A stretch of 64,000 nt of DNA, taken from Syntrophobacterales bacterium (lineage in GTDB: Bacteria > Desulfobacterota > Desulfobaccia > Desulfobaccales > 0-14-0-80-60-11). The position numbers and the translations under genes are program-made. Shown piece after piece: positions 43,113-52,148 of this stretch (position 1 is the stretch's first letter; every line of letters starts with the position of its first letter). The notes below the pieces were generated by a model. The model was given only the letters and a program-made list of their open reading frames with translations, did no database searches and was not told where the DNA came from. Where the stretch lies: contig JALNYP010000001.1 in assembly GCA_023229795.1 (NCBI GenBank), positions 1-64,000 of the forward strand, written 5' to 3'.

Positions 43113-44042
43113 ATGGTGCCCCGGGTCAGCGTCATTATTCCCACATACAACCGCGCCGAAATGGTGCGGGAAGCCGTGGCCTCGGTCCTGGCCCAGACCT
43201 GCCGGGACTTCGAGGTCGTGGTGGTGGATGACGCCTCCACCGACGGCACTGCCGCGGCCCTGGCCGAGTACGCAGAGGTGCAGGTGCTCCGCCACCCCCG
43301 CCGCCGCGGCGTTGCCGCGGCCCGCAACACCGGCATCCAGGCGGCCCGCGGCGAGTGGCTGGCCTTTTTAGATTCCGACGACCTGTGGCTGCCCGAAAAG
43401 CTGGCCCGGCAAATGGCCTATCTTCAGGCCCGGCCGGGACTCTGGCTGTGTCAGACGGATGAGACCTGGGTGCGCCGGGGGGCCAGGGTGAATAAACCCT
43501 GGAGCCACCGGAAAATGGCAGGGCGCATCTTTTTGCCGTCGCTGGCCCGCTGCGTGGTGAGCCCGTCGGCGGTGATCCTGCACCGGCGGCTGATCGAGGC
43601 GCACGGCGGCTTCGATGAGACGCTCCCGGCTGCCGAAGACTATGATCTCTGGCTGCGCCTCAGTTGGCGCTATGAGGTGGGCCTGGTGGAGGAGCCCCTG
43701 GTGATCAAGCGGGGCGGCCACGCGGACCAGCTCTCCCGGCAGTGGGGCCTGGACCGCTGGCGCATTCAGGCCCTGGTCAAGCTGCTCCAGGAGCCTGACC
43801 TGCCCGAATCTTATAAACAAGCGGCCCGGCGCACCCTGGGGGCCAAATGCGCCATCTACGCCCAGGGCTGCGACAAGCGGGGCAAAGGCGAAGAAGCCGC
43901 GGCTTACCGGAGGCTGGGGCGGCAGGCGGCAGATTTTGACACCGACTTCGGCGGCTTTACCTGGATTGGCCCCGCCGAGACGGGGCGGCATCAGCATCTT
44001 TCTATCCTAAAGCGAGGAGCCCGGCATGATAACGTGCTATAG
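43113..44042 (+). CDS. GT2-family glycosyltransferase
   Basis: 309 residues with a GT-A fold. VSVIIPTYNRAEMVREAVAS opens the nucleotide-sugar site, VVVDDASTDGTA follows and DSDD at about residue 90 is the metal-binding DxD. The conserved central part includes PAEDYDLWLRL-like AAEDYDLWLRLSW, carrying the ED catalytic pair. It transfers a sugar in envelope or protein glycosylation. ATG at 43113 is chosen; the open frame begins at 43077 with a TTG. Its 3' end overlaps by 17 bases the OsmC gene. Confidence 0.88.
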   Translation: MVPRVSVIIPTYNRAEMVREAVASVLAQTCRDFEVVVVDDASTDGTAAALAEYAEVQVLRHPRRRGVAAARNTGIQAARGEWLAFLDSDDLWLPEKLARQMAYLQARPGLWLCQTDETWVRRGARVNKPWSHRKMAGRIFLPSLARCVVSPSAVILHRRLIEAHGGFDETLPAAEDYDLWLRLSWRYEVGLVEEPLVIKRGGHADQLSRQWGLDRWRIQALVKLLQEPDLPESYKQAARRTLGAKCAIYAQGCDKRGKGEEAAAYRRLGRQAADFDTDFGGFTWIGPAETGRHQHLSILKRGARHDNVL

Positions 44043-44409
44043 TAAAAAGGCGAATTTTGACACCTGGTTTACCAACGGCAAGCACGAAGGGCATTGCGAT
44101 GGGCCGGTGGACAAGGGCGGCGCTGATGCCGCCTTTAATCCCCACGAGCTTATGGAAGCAGCCTTGGCCGGCTGTTTGAATATCTGGCTCCGGCACTATG
44201 CCGCGGGTCATAATATTCCCCTGTCCGGCCTCGTGACCGAGGTGACCCTGGATCGGCAGACGCCGGGAGAGGCCACCTTCAACTATGCGCTGGACCTGAA
44301 GGGGCCCCTGACCGCGGCCCAACGCCAGGAGTTGCACCAGGCAGCCCATGCCTGCCCCGTGCATCAAACCCTGGGCGGGAAAATCTCGTTTAGCTGCATG
44401 TCGGCCTAG
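44026..44409 (+). CDS. OsmC-family protein
   Basis: 127 residues. The first catalytic Cys lies in AALAGCLNIWLRHYA and the second in AHACPVHQTLGG, the two-Cys pattern of the OsmC/Ohr superfamily; FNPHELMEAALAGC is the typical first half. It probably reduces organic hydroperoxides, although many small OsmC proteins are uncharacterised. It overlaps the preceding GT2 gene and is followed by a nitroreductase, so the two redox genes look paired. Confidence 0.88.
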   Translation: MITCYSKKANFDTWFTNGKHEGHCDGPVDKGGADAAFNPHELMEAALAGCLNIWLRHYAAGHNIPLSGLVTEVTLDRQTPGEATFNYALDLKGPLTAAQRQELHQAAHACPVHQTLGGKISFSCMSA

Positions 44410-44430
44410 AAGAACCCTGAGGAGAACCTG

Positions 44431-45003
44431 ATGGACGTGTACGAAGCGATTCACCAGCGCCGCAGCCATCGGCTGTATAAACCCGAGCTGCCGCCCCGGG
44501 AGGTCCTAGAAAGGGTGATCGAGGCGGCTCTCTGGGCGCCGTCGGGCACCAATCTCCAGCCCTGGGAGATCACCGTCATGGCGGGCCGGGTCCGGGACGA
44601 GTTCGTGGAACTGGTCAGCCAGGCCCTGAAAAACCTGATCCCCATTATGCAAAAGGCCCAGGTGCCGGAAAAAAGCCAGGACCTGGTGATGAAGTTTTTC
44701 AAAAACCTGGGAGGCGCGCCGGCGGTCATCGCAGTGACCATCGATCAGCGGCCTGATGACCCAACCAATTTAGCCAATATCCAGAGCGGCGCCGCCCTCA
44801 TGCAAAACCTGCTCCTGGCGGCCCATGCCGAGGGCCTGGGCACCTGCTGGATGACCGGGGCGCACTCCCTGGAAACCGAGATCCTGAAGTTCCTGGGCAA
44901 GGAGACCAAGCGGCTGCTGGCCATCACCCCCATCGGCTACTCCGCCAAAGAGCCGCCGGTGCCGCCCCGGAAAGATCGGGAAGTGCGCTGGCTGGGGTTT
45001 TAG
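44431..45003 (+). CDS. Nitroreductase-family flavoprotein
   Basis: 190 residues. IHQRRSHRLYKPELPPREVLERV carries the FMN-binding Arg-x-Ser/Arg, LWAPSGTNLQPWEITVM is the usual second FMN segment, and AEGLGTCWMTGA the third. It reduces quinones, nitro compounds or similar with NAD(P)H. It lies 21 bases behind the OsmC gene with a GAGGAG ribosome site, so they are one transcript. Confidence 0.92.
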   Translation: MDVYEAIHQRRSHRLYKPELPPREVLERVIEAALWAPSGTNLQPWEITVMAGRVRDEFVELVSQALKNLIPIMQKAQVPEKSQDLVMKFFKNLGGAPAVIAVTIDQRPDDPTNLANIQSGAALMQNLLLAAHAEGLGTCWMTGAHSLETEILKFLGKETKRLLAITPIGYSAKEPPVPPRKDREVRWLGF

Positions 45004-45153
45004 GGGCAGTTGCCAGTTGCCAGTGGTCAGTGGTCAGTGGTCAGTAAAAACCAAAAATTAGGGGCCTTAAGTTGATTGCTGAGGGATAGACTGCTTACTG
45101 CTCACTAATTGGGTGCCCTGGGCGCACCCGGAATCAACCCACGAGAGTTAACC
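45004..45153. repeat. Short repeats between nitroreductase and selD
   Basis: CAGTGGT is repeated three times in a row near 45019-45040 and faced by a loosely complementary CTGCTTACTGCTCACTA near 45091, and GGGTGCCCTGGGCGCACCC forms a hairpin at 45112-45130. It resembles the mobile hairpin repeats seen elsewhere in the window. Confidence 0.6.
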
Positions 45154-46203
45154 ATGGCTGAAATCAAGGTTCCCCTGGTAGAGCAAGTCCGCGCCGCGGG
45201 CTGAGCTTCGAAAATACCTCCGGGGGTCCTGGAGGAAGTGGTGCAAAGCCTGCCCCGGCAGAAGCACCCGGATCTGTTGGTGGGCCTGGAGGCTCCCGAC
45301 GACGCCGGAGTATTTCGTCTGAGCCCCGAGTTGGCGTTGATCCAGACGGTGGATTTCTTTACGCCCATCGTCAACGATCCCTATGCCTTCGGGGCCATTG
45401 CCGCGGCCAACGCCCTGTCCGACATCTACGCCATGGGGGGCAGACCCCTGACGGCCCTGAGCATCGCCTGCTTTCCCTTAAAGACCATGCCGATAGATGA
45501 TTTCAAGGCCATTTTAAGGGGCGGGATGGACAAGCTCCATGAGGCCGGGGCCTTGCTGCTGGGCGGCCACAGCGTCGAGGACCCGGAACTGAAATTCGGC
45601 CTGGCAGTCACCGGCGTCATCCATCCGGATAAGATCCTCACCAAGGGCGGGGCCCAGGTGGGCGACCTGCTCATCCTCACCAAGCCCCTGGGGACCGGGA
45701 TCATCGCCACGGCCTTGAAGGGCCGCCTGGCCGCGCCCGAAGCGGAGGCGGCCATGATCGAGGTGATGAGCGGGCTCAACCGGGCCGCGGCCGAAAGCCT
45801 GGAAGGGCTCAAGGTCCATGCGGCCACCGACATCACCGGCTTCGGCCTGCTGGGCCACGGGCTGGAGATGGCCCAGGCCGGCCAGGTGGAGTTCACGATC
45901 TATGCCTCCCGGACGCCGGCCCTGCCCTGGGCCCGGGACTACGCCGACATGGGGCTGGTGCCCGCGGGCAGCCACGCCAACCGCAACTTCTGCGCCCAAC
46001 ACCTGGCCATCGATCCCCGGGTGGGCGCCCTTGACGTGGACCTGCTGAGCGACGCGCAGACCTCCGGGGGCTTGCTCATCGCCATCGCCCCGGACAATGC
46101 TCCCGAACTCATGGGGCGCCTTAAGGCGCGGGACGTGCGCGGCGCCGCCATCATCGGGGAGGTGACCGGGGCCGGGGTGGGGCGGATCAGGGTAGTGCCG
46201 TAG
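45154..46203 (+). CDS. selD: Selenide, water dikinase with selenocysteine at the active site
   Basis: The gene spans 350 codons with an in-frame TGA at codon 17 (45202-45204). Before it come MAEIKVPLVEQVRAAG and after it ASKIPPGVLEEVVQ, so the active-site motif is G-Sec17-A-S-Lys20, at the same positions as Cys17 and Lys20 of E. coli SelD. It makes selenophosphate from selenide and ATP. The rest has AGVFRLSPELALIQTVDFFTPIV (metal and ATP ligands; in parts: LIQTVDFFTPIV), LGGHSVEDPELKFGLAVTG and ATDITGFGLLGHG, all SelD-like. A hairpin follows the TGA and probably acts as SECIS. Annotators that treat the TGA as a stop will start at 45238 and lose the catalytic residue. Confidence 0.94.
45217..45235 (+). 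promoter_or_regulatory. Candidate bacterial SECIS hairpin in selD
   Basis: Twelve bases after the TGA, CCTCC pairs with GGAGG around a 9-base loop GGGGGTCCT containing GGT. Bacterial SECIS elements are short hairpins about 11-20 bases downstream of UGA with G/U residues in the apical loop for SelB, so spacing and loop agree. Confidence 0.75.
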
Positions 46204-46267
46204 GGCGAGTTGGAGGAATGGTGCGCAGTGCGCACCCTACGTTAAGATTGCACTTGGCAATAATTTC

Positions 46268-46294
46268 CGTTCCCAAGTGCAACTTGGGAACGAG
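46268..46294. repeat. Copy of the CGTTCCCAAGT palindrome
   Basis: CGTTCCCAAGT and ACTTGGGAACG face each other around three bases (GCA). Other copies at 52084-52128, near 53843-53866 and near 53917-53947. This copy lies between selD and tyrS. Confidence 0.85.
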
Positions 46295-46341
46295 GGGAAA
46301 ACTGCTATTTTCATAATAAAACGCATCGGAGAATTGCCTTC

Positions 46342-47559
46342 GTGAAACCGGTATCGGAACAACTGGCTCTGATTAAGCAGGGCTGTCATGACATTATTCG
46401 GGAAGAAGAGCTCAAGGCCCGGCTGGAGAAGGCCATCGCCACGGGGATACCCCTGCGGGTCAAGGCCGGGTTTGACCCCACCGCCCCGGACCTGCACCTG
46501 GGCCACACCGTGCTCATTCAAAAGCTCAAGAATTTCCAGGACCTGGGCCACCAGGTGATCTTTCTCATCGGCGATTTCACCGGCCTCATCGGCGACCCTT
46601 CGGGCAAGAGCGAGACCCGGCCGGCCCTGACGGAGGAACAGGTGAAGGCCAACGCCGCCACCTACGAGCGCCAGATATTCAAGGTCCTGGACCCGGCCAA
46701 GACCATCATCGACTTCAACAGCCGGTGGATGAAGCCTATGGGGGCCCAAGACCTCATCCGCCTGGCGGCCCGGCACACCGTGGCCCGGATGCTGGAGCGG
46801 GAGGATTTTCATAAGAGATATACCACCCAGACCCCCATCAGCATCCACGAGTTTCTCTATCCCCTGATCCAGGGCTATGATTCCGTGGCCCTGAAGGCCG
46901 ACGTGGAGCTGGGGGGCACCGACCAGACCTTCAACCTCCTGGTGGGCCGGGACCTGCAGCGGGAGTACGGCCAGGAGCCCCAGGTAGTGATCACCCTGCC
47001 CTTACTGGAGGGCCTGGACGGGGTGAACAAGATGAGCAAATCCCTGGGCAACTACGTGGGGATCGATGAGGCCCCGGACGCGATGTTCGGGAAGCTCATG
47101 TCCATCTCTGACACCCTGATGCTGCGGTACTATGAGTTATTGACGGATATCACCCCTGCCGATCTCGCCGCCCTTAAAGCAGACGTGGCCGCCGGCCGCA
47201 AGCATCCCCGGCAGGTGAAAGAAGAGCTGGCGGTAACCTTGACGGCCCGCTATCACGGCCAAACCGCGGCGCAACATGCAGCCGAGGAGTTCATTCGCAT
47301 CCATCGCGAGAAAGAGGCGCCGGAGGAGATTGAAGAAGTGACCGTGAAGATTGCCGAAGCCAAGCTGTGGCTGCCGAAGATAATGATGGAAGCGGCTTTG
47401 GCCTCCGGCACCTCCGAGGCCCGGCGCCTCATCACCCAGGGCGGGGTGCAGGTGGACGGAGAAAAGGTTACGGACGCCAATCTGGAATTGGCGGCAGGGA
47501 AAACTTATCTCTTGAAGGTGGGTAAACGGCGGTTCAAGCGGGTGACGCTGGCGAGTTAA
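46342..47559 (+). CDS. tyrS: Tyrosyl-tRNA synthetase
   Basis: 405 residues, starting with GTG. The class I motif is HLGH within GFDPTAPDLHLGHTV and the KMSKS motif is exact. The C-terminal S4-type RNA-binding domain (about 340-405; ARRLITQGGVQVDGEKV) is present. It charges tRNA-Tyr. The N-terminal block and length match the TyrZ-like bacterial group. It follows a hairpin repeat and has its own transcript, with a repeat behind it before the convergent pcnB. Confidence 0.96.
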   Translation: MKPVSEQLALIKQGCHDIIREEELKARLEKAIATGIPLRVKAGFDPTAPDLHLGHTVLIQKLKNFQDLGHQVIFLIGDFTGLIGDPSGKSETRPALTEEQVKANAATYERQIFKVLDPAKTIIDFNSRWMKPMGAQDLIRLAARHTVARMLEREDFHKRYTTQTPISIHEFLYPLIQGYDSVALKADVELGGTDQTFNLLVGRDLQREYGQEPQVVITLPLLEGLDGVNKMSKSLGNYVGIDEAPDAMFGKLMSISDTLMLRYYELLTDITPADLAALKADVAAGRKHPRQVKEELAVTLTARYHGQTAAQHAAEEFIRIHREKEAPEEIEEVTVKIAEAKLWLPKIMMEAALASGTSEARRLITQGGVQVDGEKVTDANLELAAGKTYLLKVGKRRFKRVTLAS

Positions 47560-47599
47560 AGAGCGCAGCGGGACGCCTGGGCCATGGGCTTAAATACGG

Positions 47600-47623
47600 A
47601 GGGCGGACACGCAGGTCCGCCCC
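47600..47623. repeat. Dispersed palindrome GGGCGGAC...GTCCGCCC
   Basis: A hairpin with GGGCGGAC/GTCCGCCC arms, placed after tyrS. A near-identical copy lies at 62307-62332, and a related G/C hairpin at 59301-59324. It could double as a terminator for tyrS. Confidence 0.75.
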
Positions 47624-47674
47624 TACAATTTTGGGGGATGGGGAGAGTGGTTAAGGGCCACTGACAAGTAACCC

Positions 47675-48949
47675 TTAACCCTCTTCCCCGGCTTCTTTGC
47701 CTCGGCGTCTGCCCCGGGGCCGGTGGCGGCGGGAGCGCCGGCGTTTGGGCGCGGGCATGGGAATCGGCAGGGCCTCGGGCCGGCAGAGGTCCGGCAGTTC
47801 GGCCGCGGGCGCGGTTTTAATTTGATGCAGCAGCCAGGTGGCGGGGTAGAGGGTCAGACGGGTCAAGCGGGCCGGAACCGGCTGGTTTTTGGCCAGCAGC
47901 GGCACCACCCGCTGTTCCAGGGCCAGCATCTGGGAAACCTCGTCCTGGCGCTGCCGGGGGAACTCGATGCCCCCCAAAGCCTCTTTAATCTTCTCCTGGA
48001 TAAAATCCCTAAGTTCCTTGAAGTCCCGGGGATGGAGCTGAGGCTCGAGGAAGGCGCTCAAAAATACCGCCCAGATCAGGCTGTCGGACAGAATAAAGCC
48101 GCCCTCGACCAGGAGGTCCAGCCGGTCGGCCAGCTCCAGGAGGCGGTCTTCGCCCGAGTCCCCCAGTTGTCCCACCCAGGACGGGAAAATATCGTAGAAC
48201 AACCCCGAGGCCAGCATCAGGGCGAAAAAGGGCTGGGCCGCGCCGCTGCGAAAATCCTTGAGGATTTCATCCCGCACCCGGGCGGGGGGGCAGGTGCGGA
48301 TCAGGTGCCCCTTGGTGCTGATTTCCTCCCAGGCCGCGGCGTCGATGGTAAAGCCGGTGCGGGCGGCATGGCGCAGCACCCGCAACATGCGCACCGGGTC
48401 GCGCACGAAGCGCAACGCCGGGTCCCCGATGACCCGGATGCGCCCGGCTTCCAGGTCTTCCATGCCTCCCACGTAATCCACCAGGGAAAAGTCGGCGATG
48501 TTGTAGAACAGGCCGTTGATGGTCAGGTCCCGGCGTTGGGCGTCCTCCGCCGGGGTGCCGTAGGTGGTGTCCTTAGAGGGGCTGGCTCCGTTCTCGGGAA
48601 GCTCGTCGAATTCGGAGCGGCACCTGAAGGTAGAGACCTCGACGATGTGGCCGCCCTTAAAGAAGACCTGCACCAACCGGAAGCGCCGGCCGATAATGCG
48701 GCTGTTGCGGAAAAGCTTGCGCAGCTCGCCGGGCCGGGCGTCAGTCACCACGTCGAAGTCTTTGGGCGTCTTCTCCAACAAGATATCCCGGACGCCGCCG
48801 CCTACCAGGTAGGCAATGTAACCGGCATGGTGGAGGCGGTAGAGGACTTTAAGGGCCTCAACCTCGATGTCTTTCCGGGAAACGGTGTGTTCCGGCCGGG
48901 GGATGATGCGAGGCGGCGTCTGGTGGGGCTCTGGAGTTTCAGACCGCAT
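47675..48949 (-). CDS. pcnB: Poly(A) polymerase PcnB-type
   Basis: 424 residues with a class II nucleotidyltransferase fold. AYLVGGGVRDILLEKTPKDFDVVTDARPGE (in parts: VGGGVRDILL and PKDFDVVTDA) holds the catalytic GG and DxD; RRDLTINGLFY and RFVRDPVRMLRVLR are further conserved elements. A C-terminal Arg/Lys-rich tail (KRRRSRRHRPRGRRRGKE) would bind RNA. It adds poly(A) tails to RNA for decay, or may be a CCA-adding relative; PcnB is favoured by the N-terminal extension and the basic tail. It is convergent with tyrS. Confidence 0.92.
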   Translation of the reverse strand: MRSETPEPHQTPPRIIPRPEHTVSRKDIEVEALKVLYRLHHAGYIAYLVGGGVRDILLEKTPKDFDVVTDARPGELRKLFRNSRIIGRRFRLVQVFFKGGHIVEVSTFRCRSEFDELPENGASPSKDTTYGTPAEDAQRRDLTINGLFYNIADFSLVDYVGGMEDLEAGRIRVIGDPALRFVRDPVRMLRVLRHAARTGFTIDAAAWEEISTKGHLIRTCPPARVRDEILKDFRSGAAQPFFALMLASGLFYDIFPSWVGQLGDSGEDRLLELADRLDLLVEGGFILSDSLIWAVFLSAFLEPQLHPRDFKELRDFIQEKIKEALGGIEFPRQRQDEVSQMLALEQRVVPLLAKNQPVPARLTRLTLYPATWLLHQIKTAPAAELPDLCRPEALPIPMPAPKRRRSRRHRPRGRRRGKEAGEEG

Positions 48950-49062
48950 AGCAGGATTATAGTTAAAATCTCGACATTTTTTAACCCCAAACCCTTATAA
49001 TTATGAAATTACTTTTGCAAAACCCCCTTGCCCAGGAAAAAAGCGGGGGGGAGGGGGAATTA

Positions 49063-49089
49063 TTGACAAGCGCGGTCATTCCATATATT
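49063..49089 (+). promoter_or_regulatory. Candidate sigma-70 promoter of pgpA
   Basis: TTGACA followed after 15 bases by TATATT (or after 17 by TATTTC) ahead of the GTG start at 49115. The spacing is slightly short for the better -10 match. Confidence 0.45.
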
Positions 49090-49114
49090 TCTAAGCTGTT
49101 AGAGGTATAAGCCG

Positions 49115-49591
49115 GTGAGGGAAGAAAACCGGGGCTACCGCGCCTTGATCCTGGGCCTGGCCACCTGGGCCGGGGTCGGGTTCCTGCCCTGGATGCCCGG
49201 GACCTGGGGGACCCTGGCGGCCCTGCCGCTGTGGTACCATCTCGCCCGGCTGGGCCCCTGGGGTTACGGCCTGGGGCTGGCGGCCGTTTTAGTCCTGGGG
49301 CTGTGGGCCGCGGGCCCGGCCCAACGGTTTTTGGGCCGCACCGACCACCCGTCCATCGTGGTGGACGAAGTCGCGGGGCTCCTAATCACCCTGGCCGGCG
49401 TGCCGGCGACCTGGGAGAATGCGGCCCTGGGTTTTGTCATCTTTCGGACCCTGGACATCCTGAAACCCGGGCCCATCCGCTGGTTCGGCGAAGGTACAGG
49501 CGCCCTGGAAGTCATGGCCGACGACGTGGCCGCGGGGGTGATCGGGCGGGTGATTATAGAAGTGGTGATGGTTTTTTGGAGTAGGGGTTAA
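49115..49591 (+). CDS. pgpA: Phosphatidylglycerophosphatase A
   Basis: 158 residues, GTG start. WAGVGFLPWMPGTWGTLAALPLWY at the start is the family's glycine-rich segment (GTWGT motif), and DEVAGLLITL carries the conserved acidic residues; three or four membrane segments follow, with DILKPGPIRWFGEG near the end. It dephosphorylates phosphatidylglycerol-phosphate. It comes just before a DUF6765 gene on the same strand, with pcnB divergent. Confidence 0.92.
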   Translation: MREENRGYRALILGLATWAGVGFLPWMPGTWGTLAALPLWYHLARLGPWGYGLGLAAVLVLGLWAAGPAQRFLGRTDHPSIVVDEVAGLLITLAGVPATWENAALGFVIFRTLDILKPGPIRWFGEGTGALEVMADDVAAGVIGRVIIEVVMVFWSRG

Positions 49592-49632
49592 AGAGGAAGA
49601 GCCCCCCGGTTTGACTTCACAGGAAGTGGACC

Positions 49633-50664
49633 ATGCGACTAGATTTCCACTTTTATACGATCTATGTCCTGTCAAGAGTTGTGGGTTTCAGTCCGGATAA
49701 CGCCTATGTCATAGCTTATGCTTCACAATATACGGATGATGAAGCTAGTGAGAATCCCATATTGTTCGAAAACGGCGGTGAGCTTGAACCAATCATTACG
49801 GCTCATCGGATTTTTGACCCGGGGGCAGTCACAGAGAGAATCTGTAAGAAGGTGTGGATTCCATTCCATTTTGTGCCTGGGAATTTAGGAATAGGTGATG
49901 AGCAAATGCTCACCAGAGCCAATAGTTCATTGACGCAAGCAATGATTAATGAATTGTTGAGTTACGATTTATTACCTTATAGCCGCCATCTTTTAGGCAT
50001 TATGCTGCATGCCTATGCAGATACCTGGTCACATCAAAATTTCATGGGCATGGTTAATGGAATGAATGAAGCTTCACAGCTGAGGGTGAATGGAGAAGAT
50101 ATTTGGCTCTATAACCTCGCACCCGCCCTCGGCCATGCGCAAACCGGGGCTACGCCGGATGAACCGAGGCTGGAATGGGAATATCTTGATTATAAGGGTG
50201 AGCTTCATCGGGTGGCCAATTATAATCGAGCTATAGAGGCGGCGCAAAATTGTCATAAGGTGCTATCTCAGTTCATTGATAAATTTGAGGATGACTTCCG
50301 TGATTCACAGTTCATTCCCTGGGAGCAGATTGCAGGGAAGATCATGGAGTTATTTCGAACACCAACCGATTTAGCGGGGTCCGTAACTGCTTGGGGAGAG
50401 GCCATTACTGCTAGTGAATTTGGATTTCAATCGCAAGGCAAAGATATCAATTTAATCTATGATGCCAGTGAATGGTTCAATGTGGCAATTAAATCTGAAT
50501 CGATTCTAAATCAAGAATCAGGTCAATTCATAGAATGTTTTTTTAAAAATGATAATTATGAATCAAGTGACCTGAAGTATTTTAATGAGGCCGCGGGTTT
50601 TTATTGGTCTACTTTATTTAATAATAACGCGGAGAGATTTGGTTTGAATAGTGCTTTGATTTAA
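49633..50664 (+). CDS. DUF6765-like protein of unknown function
   Basis: 343 residues, visibly more A/T-rich than its neighbours. It begins with LDFHFYTIYVLSRVVGFS and IAYASQYTDDEASEN, as in DUF6765 proteins, and carries several His motifs: AHRIFDPG, HAYADTWSHQNFMG. The His/Asp pattern resembles zinc-dependent phospholipase C-like helical proteins, but that relation is a guess. No signal peptide. It lies between pgpA and cinA, with a moderate ribosome site AGGAAG. Function is unknown; codon use suggests acquisition by transfer. Confidence 0.75.
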   Translation: MRLDFHFYTIYVLSRVVGFSPDNAYVIAYASQYTDDEASENPILFENGGELEPIITAHRIFDPGAVTERICKKVWIPFHFVPGNLGIGDEQMLTRANSSLTQAMINELLSYDLLPYSRHLLGIMLHAYADTWSHQNFMGMVNGMNEASQLRVNGEDIWLYNLAPALGHAQTGATPDEPRLEWEYLDYKGELHRVANYNRAIEAAQNCHKVLSQFIDKFEDDFRDSQFIPWEQIAGKIMELFRTPTDLAGSVTAWGEAITASEFGFQSQGKDINLIYDASEWFNVAIKSESILNQESGQFIECFFKNDNYESSDLKYFNEAAGFYWSTLFNNNAERFGLNSALI

Positions 50665-50821
50665 CAAGGCCTATTAATATTTGCAAAGGGTCGGCAGGTT
50701 ATTGACCGAACTGGATGAAGATTTATCCTTGGAATGGTTATCGAGATAATTGAAAAGGCGGATTTTCGCCCACTCTTAATGGGAAAATGGTGCTCAGTGC
50801 GCACCCTACATAGATGCTCTT

Positions 50822-52060
50822 ATGATGCAAGGTGAGATCATTGCCACCGGCACGGAGTTGATTACCGGCCAGGTGGCTGACTGTAACACCCATTATGCCG
50901 CCCGGCGGTTGTTCGAGGCCGGCTTGGAGGTGGCGCGTTTCACCACAGTGGGCGATAAAGGTCCGCTGATCCGGGAAGTCCTGGAGCAGGCCATGAGCCG
51001 GTCGCAGTTTATCATTATTACCGGCGGCCTGGGGCCCACCGAAGACGATGTCACCCTGCCGGCCGCGGCCCTGGCTCTAGATCGGCGCCTGGTGGTCCAT
51101 GACGGCCTGTTGGACCGCATTAAACGCTGTCTGGGGGCGCGGCAGATCCCCTGGGAGGAGCGCTATGCCGGACTGGCTCTGATCCCGGAAGGCGCGCAGC
51201 TTTTGGACCCGGGCGGCATGGCCTGCGGCTTTGCCGTGAAACATGAGGAAGTCCGCCTCTATTTCCTGCCCGGGGTCCCTCAGGAAATGCGGAGTCTGTT
51301 CGACGGCTTCGTGCTTCCCAATTTGGTGGCCTGGGCCCAGCCGGAAGAATATTGGGTCCGGCGCACCCTGCGGCTGTTCGGAATTTCCGAAGGCCAGTTG
51401 CAGGGAGTAATCTGCCGGCGGCCGGAGTTTCAGCAGGGCGTGACCGTGGGGTATTACCCCCATTTTCCTGAAACCCACTTGAGTCTGACGCTGCGGGGGA
51501 AGGACCGCGCCGTGCTCAATGCTAGCCTGGACCGCCTCACGGCTGCTCTGGGCGCAGAGGTGGGCGAAGCGCTGCTGGGGCCGGAGGAAGCCACCCTGGA
51601 AGAGCTGGTGGGCCGCCTGCTCAGGACGGGCGGGCTCACCGTGGCGGTGGCGGAGTCCTGCACCGGCGGCCTCATCGGCGACCGGCTCACCAACGTGCCC
51701 GGGTCTTCGGATTATTTTCTGGGCGGGGTGGTGAGTTACAGCAACGAGGCCAAGCACGATTTGCTGAAGGTGCCGCCGGAGGTCCTGGCCCAAAAGGGGG
51801 CGGTGAGCCCGGAGACCGCCGGGGACATGGCCCGGGGGGTCAGAGAAGTCTTTCATGCCGATATCGGGTTGGCGGTGACGGGTATCGCGGGCCCGAGCGG
51901 CGGCAGCCCGGCCAAACCCGTGGGCACCGTGTACATCGGCCTGGCCGACACCGAAGGCGAAGACGTCTGGCACTATCAGTTTTACGGCAACCGGACGGAG
52001 ATCAAGACCCTGACGGCCCAGACCGCGTTGGACCGCCTGCGCCGGAAGTTGAAAACGTAG
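50822..52060 (+). CDS. cinA: CinA-family protein (NMN deamidase / competence-damage protein)
   Basis: 412 residues with both domains: an N-terminal MoCF-like domain (about 1-170; EIIATGTELITGQVADCNTHY, GGLGPTEDDVT) and a C-terminal CinA domain (about 255-412; VAVAESCTGGLIGDRLTNVPGSS, TGIAGPSGGSPAKPVGTVYIG, quoted in part). The C domain deamidates nicotinamide mononucleotide. cinA-thpR-recA order is common in several phyla, and this gene starts that set. Hairpin repeats flank it on both sides. Confidence 0.94.
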   Translation: MMQGEIIATGTELITGQVADCNTHYAARRLFEAGLEVARFTTVGDKGPLIREVLEQAMSRSQFIIITGGLGPTEDDVTLPAAALALDRRLVVHDGLLDRIKRCLGARQIPWEERYAGLALIPEGAQLLDPGGMACGFAVKHEEVRLYFLPGVPQEMRSLFDGFVLPNLVAWAQPEEYWVRRTLRLFGISEGQLQGVICRRPEFQQGVTVGYYPHFPETHLSLTLRGKDRAVLNASLDRLTAALGAEVGEALLGPEEATLEELVGRLLRTGGLTVAVAESCTGGLIGDRLTNVPGSSDYFLGGVVSYSNEAKHDLLKVPPEVLAQKGAVSPETAGDMARGVREVFHADIGLAVTGIAGPSGGSPAKPVGTVYIGLADTEGEDVWHYQFYGNRTEIKTLTAQTALDRLRRKLKT

Positions 52061-52083
52061 GGTGGGCACGGCCCACCACCTCC

Positions 52084-52128
52084 GCTTTCACCTCGTTCCC
52101 AAGTGCAACTTGGGAACGAGGTGAAAGC
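52084..52128. repeat. Perfect 21-base-pair inverted repeat
   Basis: GCTTTCACCTCGTTCCCAAGT and its exact reverse complement are separated by three bases (GCA). It is the longest and only perfect member of the CGTTCCCAAGT family in the window and lies between cinA and thpR. Such a stem would strongly fold in RNA or single-stranded DNA. Confidence 0.93.
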
Positions 52129-52148
52129 GAACCGCTGAAAGCTCAAAA

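Noticed and set aside
45019..45040. CAGTGGT tandem repeat as a possible CRISPR or recombination site
   Set aside because: Only three seven-base units, no spacers, no cas genes; it belongs to a mobile hairpin-like repeat.
47723..49000. Long open frame antisense to pcnB
   Set aside because: The pcnB frame carries all nucleotidyltransferase motifs; the antisense frame is a shadow.
52084..52128. 21-base-pair perfect hairpin as the terminator of cinA
   Set aside because: No T tract follows on the plus strand and related copies exist at unrelated positions, so it is better read as a dispersed repeat.
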